A stretch of 64,000 nucleotides of DNA from positions 27,864,912 to 27,928,911 of the forward strand of contig NC_092675.1 in the NCBI RefSeq assembly GCF_964355755.1, read 5' to 3'. The DNA comes from Antedon mediterranea (Eukaryota; Echinodermata; Crinoidea; Comatulida; Antedonidae). A program made the translations under genes and the position numbers. Below the pieces are notes generated by a model. That model had not been told where the DNA came from. It worked only from the letters and a program-made list of their open reading frames with translations, and did not search any database. Shown here piece by piece: positions 50,987 to 60,700 of the stretch (positions within the stretch are counted from its first letter, which is position 1; every line of letters begins with the position of its first letter).

Positions 50987-51256
50987 GACCAGTTATCTCA
51001 GGCGACTGAGCGTCGTGTTGACAACAACACGCATGTCGTGGGTTCGATTCCCACGCTGGTCGGTGGAATAGAGTTAAAGGCATGCGGCCACTGTGTTTGG
51101 GGTTCACAGATTATACGTCCCCCTTTCCACCACACATCATGAGGCGACAACATCAATGCATCTGGTGATGTGCTGGAAACGACCCCAAAAGGCTGTGGCA
51201 GGGCCTTAGTGCTGAGGCAGGGAGAGCACATTTGACATCTTTTTTTTTATTTCATT
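50987..51256 (+). mobile_element. tRNA-headed SINE, copy A
   Basis: A 75-base tRNA-like head with CAA inserted in the anticodon arm and a damaged A box, B box GGGTTCGATTC, a body ending GAGAGCACATTTGACATC and a T run. Minus-strand reading frames across it are spurious. Confidence 0.75.
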
Positions 51257-52870
51257 TTTTTTTCAATCTGTATTCGATCTCGTAAATTTTATGTTTGTCG
51301 CCCTCAATTGTAAAATAAATTGAATTTATTTTCATCGCAGGTGTACGAAACGGTTTGGTATGCTGTGCGTTGTTATGCAATGGTTGTGCAGGTGTAGTGG
51401 GAAATTCGCGGTCAACAAGCCACACTTAATTTTGATTTTGTTAATCAATGTCCGATTCATGCAATATATTGTATGTTATGAATAAACGTTTATGGTAGTT
51501 GGTGTGTATGGCCGCACCATCATAGAATAAATAATTTTTAAACAGATAGTTTGTCTCCGATGGTTTTTGTATTGGGTTAATGGAGAGTGAAATAAGATAA
51601 AATATAGAACATTTGCAAAGATGCCGATTTCTTGACCAATTTCGAAGCTTAGACTAATTTCGCCAGGCTTTAAGCATATACGTACGAAGTCAAATTTTAA
51701 AGTAGAAAACCCCACCTACAATTTTAAAGTCGCATCTGGATAGTTTAAATTTTAACATTATCATAATTATCATAAGTGATTATATATATTAATAATTATA
51801 AGTGCAATTCTGGGCTCTATTTTCATTATTAGCTCTGCCGCCCCAACGGTGGGCAAGTACGAGAGTTTTCATATTTTCGGGGACAAGTCTTATATAGTTT
51901 GTTTCATATAATAATAACAATATCCTAGTTTTATATAGCGCCTAATGTTGTGAAACCTCTAAGCGCTGAACATTATTACCCCAGTCATTTTTTCCTGATC
52001 AAACACCTATGGAAACATACTACCATAATGCAGCTAGTAATCAGCGCAAAGTTGTGTCATGTAAAGTGCAATTTTTTTTTTCGGGCGGGAACCGATGCAC
52101 CTCTATTTTTCAAAATTGTCTTTGCTCAGTCCCAAGCATGGTGGGGTACTGAAGATTCTTATACATGTTGTTTGAAAAAATGAGAGATGTCATTTCCGGG
52201 GACCTTGCAGCTAGCTCTATTTTATACAGTTTGGTAGCCGTGCGTTGTTATGCAAATGAGTTTGTGCAGGTGTATTATGGGGAAGATGGTATGTTAGTCA
52301 TTCGCGGTCAACACGCCACACTGTTAAATTTTGATGCTGTTAATCTTTACATTAGAAGATTGTTCAAATCATGTAAATAAAACATTTTCCGGGCGGGAAC
52401 CTGCAGCTCCTCTCTTTTAGTTTGCAAAAGTAATCGAAAGGAACTTCTCCATGTTGAAAAGAAGCCCACCCAAGAGTACTAAAAATGAAGGAGTACACGA
52501 GGTTTTATGGCAGTCTATTCAATGGAGAATATTATGCCATGCAACTTTGTTTTGATTTTTAAAAAGGTCCATGTTTAGGACTGACATGTACAACCCTCAA
52601 AATATCTCTCTTTCAAAATAAAAGAAAAACAATATTCATTATTTTCCATAAAAAAAATATCCGTAGAGATTCGAACCCAATCTACAAGAACGGAGAGCAC
52701 CCAAACCTGAGAATTACCCGTTAAGCCACAAAGTAGTACATGCCTGAACAGCTGATAATAGTCTATTTATACGTGTATTACGTAATTCATCATTACATCA
52801 TAAATATCCTATTAACCTTGTTAAAACCATAGAGATATTATAGTGAACCTCTCTATGTTAAAACCAAAAT

Positions 52871-52942
52871 GACCAGTTAGCTCAGGCGACTGAGCGTCGT
52901 GTTGACAACACGCATGTCGTGGGTTCGATTCCCACGCTGGTC
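52871..52942 (+). tRNA. tRNA-Val(GAC)-like sequence heading a SINE (probably not a functional tRNA gene)
   Basis: Exactly 72 bases fold as a tRNA: acceptor GACCAGT/GCTGGTC, D arm GCTC/GAGC, loop TTGACAA with anticodon GAC, T arm GTGGG TTCGATT CCCAC. The first anticodon-stem pair is mismatched. It is followed directly by the same body as at 51062, so it is a SINE head. Eukaryotic Val GAC genes are unusual, which supports that view. Confidence 0.55.
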
Positions 52943-53135
52943 GGTGGAATAGAGTTAAAGGCATGCGGCCACTGTGTTTGGGGTTCACAGATCATACGTC
53001 CCCCTTTCCACCACACATCATGAGGCGACAACATCAATGCATCTGGTGATGTGCTGGAAACGACCCCAAAAGGCTGTGGCAGGGCCTTAGTGCTGAGGCA
53101 GAGAGAGCACATTTGACAACTTTTTTTTTTATTTC
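52871..53135 (+). mobile_element. tRNA-headed SINE, copy B
   Basis: Intact tRNA-like head, body GGAATAGAGTTAAAGGCATG to GGCAGGGCCTTAGTGCTGAG, then a T run. Near-identical to copy A apart from the head indel. Confidence 0.75.
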
Positions 53136-53456
53136 ATTTTTTTTTCAACCTGTATTCGATCTCGTACATTTTATGTTTGCCGCCCTCAATTTCAAAAGAA
53201 ATTGAATTTATTATTTTCATTTCAGGTGTACGAAACGGTTTGGTATGTCGTACGTTGCTATGCAATGGCTGTGCAGGTGTAGTGGGAAAGACGGTAGTGT
53301 TTGTCATTCGCGATCAACACACCACACTGTTAAATTTTGATTTTTTTAATCAATGTTGCTACATTGGTAGCGAATTATAACAATATGCAAGATATTGTAT
53401 TGTAATATAATAATTATGAATACACGTTTATGTTAGTCGGTGTGTATGTCCCAGAA

Positions 53457-53490
53457 AATAAGATAAGATAAGATAAGATAAAATAAATCT
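53457..53490. repeat. (AAGAT)n microsatellite
   Basis: Five copies of AAGAT/GATAA followed by AAATAAATCTTTATTGTCAT, perhaps the tail of a retroposon. Confidence 0.6.
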
Positions 53491-54562
53491 TTATTGTCAT
53501 ATCTTTTATATAATAATAAATAAACACGTTTTATACAGATAGTTTGTCTCCGATGGTTTTTGTATGGGGTTAATGGAGGATAAATAAGATAAAATATAGA
53601 ACATTTCTGCAAAGATGCCGAGTTATAGACCAATTTCGAAGCTTAGACTAATATCCGCCGCCGGGCTAGATCTTAGGCATATACGAAGTCGAGTTTTAAA
53701 GTAGAAAACCCCACCTAAAATTTTGAAGTCGCATCTGGATAGTTGGAATTTTAACATTATCATAATTATCATAGGTGATTATGTATAGTAAAAGTGCAAT
53801 TCTGGGCTATTTTCATTATTATTACCTCTCCCCCAACGGTGGGCTAGTAGCCTACTGGAGACTTTATTTAATTTCATATTTCAATAAATAAGTGCACTTT
53901 CCGAGGACAAGTTCTATTGTCCTGGTGAGTCTTATAATATATAGTTTGTTTCATATAATTTTAAATCATGTAAAGTGCCATTTTTTCGGGTGGGAACCTA
54001 TGCAGCTCTATTTTTCAAAATTGTCTTTGCTCAGCCCCAAGCATGGTGGGGTACTGCAGATTCTTATACATGTTGTTTGAAAAAAACAATCACGAATGTG
54101 CGATACTCGGTGTACAGCAAATGAAGCTGTAATGACGTTATAAGACGGGATGTGACGTCACATACACATCAATAACCTCGCTACCAAAATACGGCTATAT
54201 GGTACCATCTTCGAGAACATCATATGGCTGCATCCGGCTTGAAATTTAAAAATCTATAGCTTTGAGGACATGTTCCTGTAGTATATTCATGCCAAATCCC
54301 AGCTCAATACTACAACGAATAAGGGAGGAGTAGTACTTTATCGCACTTTTTACTCAATAGTGTCCAGATGGAGGAGGAGGAGAAAATGAGTCCTAGACCC
54401 GGATGCGACGGATACCCCGAGTAAAAAATATATGTAATTTCCGGGGACCTTGCAGCTCTATTTTAAACAGTTTGGTATGTTAATAAATTGGGTCCACAGT
54501 TACCGTAATACTATTTCTATTATTGAAGTTAATAAAGGCATAAATGGCACTCCGTAGAGAAG

Positions 54563-54668
54563 TAGAGAATGCTCCAGTTGTCAGAATGACGCTCTGAATA
54601 TGCCTCAAAATGTTACCAAAAATGTAGCTGGCGAGAGAGGGCGACAAAAAGATACGGAAGTCAACAAA
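54563..54668 (+). promoter_or_regulatory. Probable DOCK promoter and 5' UTR
   Basis: Between the TIR end of the composite element and the DOCK ATG there are only about 106 bases of apparently unique sequence. No TATA box is obvious. The core promoter is either this short or lies within transposon-derived DNA. Inference from position only. Confidence 0.3.
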
Positions 54669-54712
54669 ATGGCGACCTCAGGTCGTCGAGCCTTCGCCCA
54701 GAAACTTAACAA
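54669..54712 (+). CDS. DOCK7: DOCK exon 1 (start)
   Basis: [14 protein letters not shown] plus two bases; donor GTAAGC. The family start motif RRAFAQK makes this the certain initiator. It lies about 100 bases right of the TIR end of a transposon composite. Confidence 0.92.
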
Positions 54713-57700
54713 GTAAGCGTTCTTATTTAACTTTACCTTTAATATGACATTGTATAATATAACGGAAATGTGTAGTTTCAAATTATATCTAATTTGGTAG
54801 GCGCTGTTTTACCTAGGCCGATAATAGCTAGCCTTTAGAGGCTAGGCCTAGCCTAGTAGGCCTAACCCTAACTTGACTTCGTCGACGTACGTGCACGGCG
54901 GGGATTAGGCTAAGTTGAGCCGCCGACAAGTTGAGCCGCCGCCAGAAAAACGTTATTTTCTATGAAACGCCAAATGCTTACTTTCGCCGGTGCTCGTTTC
55001 TATTTAATAGAAGTTCTATTTATATTAATTATTAGATATAACGATGTATATTTCAAAGTTTATAGATCACGGTTTTTAGTATATATTATTGGTTATCCGC
55101 ACTTGGCGGATAACCCCTTGTTATTGTCAGGATCTTTTTTTTTTTCTTTTTTTTCTTTTTTCTTCTTTCTTTCCCAGAATTTTGTTGCACGTGTATCTCA
55201 AAATCTTCTTAACATAACATTGTATAACTTTATCAGAAGATTGACCTCTATCTGAAGATGTCGTAATAAGGTTTTCGGTCCAGTCTGAGTTGCGCAGCGT
55301 AAGTTACGCGCAATTTTATGAATTTCAATGATTGATCGTAGATTAAAAACCAAAAGTAATTTTGTATTGAAACTTGGTGAAAATTTAAGTCATATTAAGC
55401 GCAAACTTTCTATGGATTAAAAATGGCATGTTGCGGAGAAAGTTACGCGCGCACGCGCGTTTAAAATTTCAAAATACGAAAAATCAACTTCTAATCAATT
55501 TTCTACGCGTTTCATGTCATTTTGAGCATTTCAAAAATTACCACACGTGCGCAATTTTTTTACGCGCGCGTGCGCACGTAGTGCAAAAACATCATTTTTT
55601 GGCTTGATTTTTGTTTTTCCTGTCTTTTTTTAGTAGATTTACCAACTTTCAAACAATTTTGACTTAAAATCACGTCATACGAGCACGTAGAATTGAAAAA
55701 TTTGCGCGCGTTTTTGATGAAAAAGTTCAAAAATTCGTGAAAATTATGCCTTTTTTTAAAATGTCATAGATTCTAAACTACGTGGTGAACTTTTTTAAAA
55801 TTACAGATTCTGGAAGTAGATGAGTTGTAGATATCGAATCATGCATCAATATAGCTAACCGGACATTGTGACGTCATCGTATGGCCACTCAAATATAAAA
55901 TATAGGATTTTTTTCACTTTCGTCTTAGCTCATCACATTTAATAGAGCGCATCTCCACTTATCCGTATTCCATTGCCCTTCATTTCTTTATATTGTCTAG
56001 GTCAATCAATTATCTTTCGCATGATTCACCATTTAAAAAATTTTTATGACGTCGTCATGTGCAAAAGCGTCATTAACTTTGGTCACTTATTTTCACCTAT
56101 TCTGAACTGTATGTATGTACGTATACAATATATAGTGTATACTGTGTATACTTAGACGTGACGTAAAATAGAGAGCGCACTAACATTTTTTCAATGGCGT
56201 AATGGTTTTCTCTGCGCAATATTCTAACGTATGACGTGCACGTGGCGTTTGCTCTGCGGATAACCTAACTCGTCCGTAGTGACGAGTTCAAATCTAGTTA
56301 AATATTATAATTAAAGAGAAATAATTATGAATATCTGACTTGTAGATTCCAAAATATAAGGCCTAAAACATGACCGAAAATGATCGTTTTTAGCCAAAAA
56401 TTACGTAAACATGTTGCCCCCTTAGGCGGCAGTTGTATGAACTAGGCCTACTCCATTTTTCGGTAAAATAATTGCATAAAATCACCGTTTTTTAGTAAAA
56501 TATTTTGTGTATTAACATTGTAAAATTCAATAAAATATGATATTATTATTAAAAGATAGTAGATAAAAAACAATAATTATTTAACCTCATTCGAAGAGTA
56601 TCAATACTCTATTAGTCCTGAGAGACAACGTGATTTTACGCGAGAAAAATATTATGGAGTGCACTGCATTTTTACCTTGAAAGATTAAAAACAATTAAAT
56701 TATTAAATATGACTACTTTCCTTTGCTGTGTTGTTATGGCGGTTCAAACCGACAAAATTGTAGTATGTAATTATTATTTATTTTCATGACACAATAAACC
56801 TAAAGACCATGAACTTATGTACTAGGACACCCCTCTATCACTACGCGAAATGTCGTAAAAGACGCACTGGGCGTTTCATAGAAATTACCGGCGGCTCAAC
56901 TTGTCGGCGGCCCAACCGGTCATATCCCCACGGCGGGACGGTCACTCACCATCACCGCCAGGTTCGAGAGATTAGGGTGCGAAAGCACAGACGACTACAG
57001 CAGTAATAGGGTCAAGAATTGTATGTTCAATCAGTTAAGAAAGAAAGTAGAAATATGACAGAACTACAATATTGTCCTAAAAAAGGCCTGCGTGTGGCTA
57101 TTAATTATTTAATATTAATTAATTTATTCATATGAAATTAGGCTAGGCCTATAATTGCTTGAAAATTGTTGTTTTGTTTGTTTTTTCATGGAGTTACTCC
57201 ATGGTTTTTTTCTCATTAATATAGAAACTTACAAGCTGCAGACATTCGCCGTCAGATTTCGGGCCAAACTACCCCCAGCAGTATTTCTAGAGCATCAAGT
57301 ATATCCAATGTATCTGTCATCCACCCTCAGATGGTACGTACTGTAGTAAATTTAAATTTTTTACAGTATAGGCCCTAGCCTAGAGGCCTAGGCCTAGTCA
57401 GTATACTAATTAAATTAAGGGATTTTTTTACAAATTTTGCTAATTTAAAATTGAAAGAAATACTAATTAATTCAATTAAGTCAATTAAAATGGCTAGATA
57501 CAAAATATTTACAAACTTAGGTTTTTTGATGATTATACTAACTTATAAATATTCTTTCTTTTATAGGCCTCATTGTCGGAGATTGTCGACCCTCCTGATT
57601 TTGAGGCCTACTTGGAGAAGCACCACTACCGAATCCAGAGTGATGACTGCCCTCACCTCTTAAAATTCCCGGATGATGACATAGAAGTGACCACGTCTGA

Positions 57701-60700
57701 ACGCACATGTCGAACAGTTAAACCTGCCCTGCCTGATGAAGAGTAAGTAAATTTATTGGTTATGTTCAGACAAGGATGTTTTTGATATTAGAAAATGGAT
57801 ATTCTATAACACATTTTCTTTTCTTTTCAATGAATGTCTACATCCTTGTATCAACTAATGTACATAAAAAGCCACAATTGAAAATGTGATAATCACAAAC
57901 TATTATTTTATGTCTTTGTAATTTAGAGATTTTATTGTCTAATGTTTTTTTTTGTCCAGACAATTGGTGACTGATTTGCAAGTAAGAGATTGTATTAAAC
58001 TATACACATCAGAGTGGGCATTGGTCAGCCGGAAATACAAAGATAAGGTCACAGGTCATGAGAAGAAAAAACTGAAGAAAATACAGGATGAACTGATAGA
58101 AAAGAATGATAATATGTTTGAAGTGGATGAACTTGAACTTATTGATGAAGATGAATTGGTATGTATAAAAATAACTTATTAACAATTATCTAAAAGACTT
58201 GATGTCCAAACATACCTTTGATGGTCCTGGGTGGAATAACTGTGACTCTTATAAAACTTCCATCATTGTTATTACCATAGGAAAGGGCTGTATGACTGTG
58301 ACTGAAATGATTGTATGTGACCAAGTATAGTTTCAGGGGCCAAGGATAGGAAATGTAATGTAATCCGGTTCGGTGCAAAACTGTAGTAACGCTAAAAATC
58401 AAAGATTAGAATTTAACTACTTTGTAATTGCCTTTATTGATATTTTCTTATACAGCAAGAACTAGAAATAAGAAGGGGCTCAATTCACATGGAACGGACA
58501 CCGCGAGGTAGCTGGGCATCTAATATATTCAACTTGGAATCAACAGAAGCTGATGACCTGCTACCGAAACTACTTGACCATGCTCCGATAGACCAACAGG
58601 ATAGCACCAACACAGATAATAGGAATAAAGATAGGAAGTTGGACTTGTTTACGCTGTACCCAGCAATGGACGAGGTAGGTTGGGTTAGATAGATTCAAAT
58701 TTAGTGGAATATTTAGCCAGAAGTGTTTGTGATAGACACCTAGAAGTTAAATTACATTATTTCGAAAAATGTTTTATGATTATGTTTACTGCCCTAGCAG
58801 GTTTTATTTGGTTTTCAAATATCTAATCTAAAATTTAAAGATGTATTGTCACACCCCCCCCCCCCCCCCCAAAAAAAAATTTTAAAAAGGAAGATTAATT
58901 AAATCAAACTTTGAATAGGTTATTTTTTAGTTAGTCACTTTCATGGAAAAAAAAAGAAGAAAAATAACATAACATAGTAAATGGTTAAATTCAACCAAAG
59001 ATCCATTGGCTGGCAGCCAACTTGACATTTTTTTCGTTTTTAATTACAGTTTTTTCAGGTAAATAAATTTTGTTTATATCCAATTTTTGGTCGAAGTGGA
59101 TAGCAATTATATGACATCAAAATGGCATATTCAACAACAAACATTTTAAAAATTTATTTTTCAGGGGGACAATAAATACCTCTTTAATATAAATTGTTTT
59201 TTGTTCTTTTTAGGAGGATGCAATAGAAAGAAGGTCGTCAGTTGTAGTACCAGCTGAACACTTTGGCTCAAGATTATTGATAAAATGCTTACAGTTAAAG
59301 TAAATATTATATTATTTTATGTTTAATTTGACTACCAAAGTTAATTTACAGTGAGTTAGCCATCTTGCCTAAAGCTTTGTCTACACAATCAAACATTATG
59401 TGAAAAAAATTTGATGTGCCCATATATGGACATGATGATGTCATATCACTACCATTTTTGGACATATCACTACCATATTTTAAATAATCTTATAGACTTG
59501 AGTTGGAAATAGAGCCGTTGTTTGCTACCATGGCACTTTATGATTCAAAGGAGAAAAAGAAGGTAAGTTAAACAGCAGCCTCTGCTTCCATTTATACAAC
59601 TAGAATTTGTACTGGTGTTAGATATCAAAGTTCCAAATCTTCTTTAAAGCCAGTAGATTTTATAGTAATAATTGATTCTTGAGTGAAACCTAATGCTTGA
59701 AGTTGTGATTAATTTTAAATGCATTGACACCTTATTCAGCAGTTTGTAAAGAAATAATGAGTTGGATTCATTCTAATGACAATCTAAAGCAATCTTAAAT
59801 CTGAATCTTAAACTTAATAGTTTCTTGATTTCATTCTACATTTTATGGCACTTCATTCATGTATACACTTTTATTTATTCTTCATTCAGTCATTCCTTTG
59901 TCCATTCATTTCACTTATTTATTCATCTATTCATTGCTTTAGTCTATGCTATTAAGTTGATGAAGATGTCCCATACAACCAACATAGACTAAACTGGATT
60001 TCTATGATGTCTTGTTCCAAAGTTTAATCAACGCTTGCCTATTTATGCTTTCGAAGTGGAGTTGTGGCTTTGTGGTTTAATGATGTTTGGCTACCAATCC
60101 AAGGGTTTCTGGGTTCAAGTCTTATCAGATATCAGGATTTTTTCTAATGACAAATTACAACTTCACTCCTAAAGACTTGTAATAAAGACTTTGTTTATGT
60201 AGAGAATCTTTTTTATATGTTTGTCTTATGAACAGGATTGCCACTTTTAAGATAGTTTTAGGATAGTGAATAAATTCAAATTCATTTCTTTTTTTTCCAG
60301 GTATCAGAAAACTTTTATTTTGATATGAACTCTGATGCAATCAAAGGAATGATTAACAAAAGTTCTTATCCCGACGTTTCCACGATGGCACGTGGGGCCG
60401 TCTTCTCATTAACCTACCCATCTACTGATGTATACATTGTAATTAAATTAGAAAAAGTTTTACAGCAAGGAGACATACAAGAATGTGCAGATCCTTATAT
60501 GAAAGAGTCAGAGAGTCAAAATCAAAAGGTAAGAGTTTTTTATGAGACAAATCATGAAATTAAATATCAAGAGTGATATTGATATTTTTCAGAGTTTTGG
60601 TAAATTATACAAGATTATGTATTCCCCTTGATGTTCATGTTTTGTCATTTTGATCGACTTACTGTATTGCGTGTTAATGACATTTGGATTTTTAACCTCT

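Larger units (their letters stand above)
50594..54563. mobile_element. About 4-kb TIR-bounded composite element
   Basis: The left end contains CATTTATGCCTTTATTTACT and AGAAATAGTACTACGGTAAC; the right end has the inverse (GTTACCGTAATACTATTTCT, AATAAAGGCATAAATG). Inside, a roughly 1.4-kb block occurs twice (about 50750-52180 and 52630-54085), each led by a SINE. No intact transposase was seen. Confidence 0.65.
46260..54668. other. STOML1-DOCK head-to-head intergenic region (transposon nest)
   Basis: From left to right: foldback element with two nested MITEs, AGGCCTAG-rich spacer, a pair of 927-bp elements in opposite orientation, and a roughly 4-kb TIR-bounded composite with two tRNA-headed SINEs. 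Little unique sequence remains for the two promoters. No protein gene was recognised; open frames are short and repeat-derived. Confidence 0.7.
58675..60300. other. DOCK introns 5 to 7
   Basis: A poly-C/poly-A run at 58852-58880, M1 copy 8 (59371-59486) and SINE copy 2 (60057-60287). No additional exon. Confidence 0.5.

Noticed and set aside
50998-51231. Minus-strand frame (SVGIEPTTCV) and its twin at 52882-53112
   Set aside because: This peptide pattern is the classic reading of a tRNA-like SINE in reverse; not a protein gene.
52165-52380. 71-codon frame with RCYANEFVQVYYG
   Set aside because: Related copies at 51340 and 53225 are interrupted by stops or frameshifts; it is repeat DNA of unknown origin and no family is recognised.
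699-59486. Regularly recurring M1 units considered as a CRISPR-like or regulatory array
   Set aside because: Spacing is irregular, orientation varies, TIRs are present and the genome is animal; these are dispersed MITEs.
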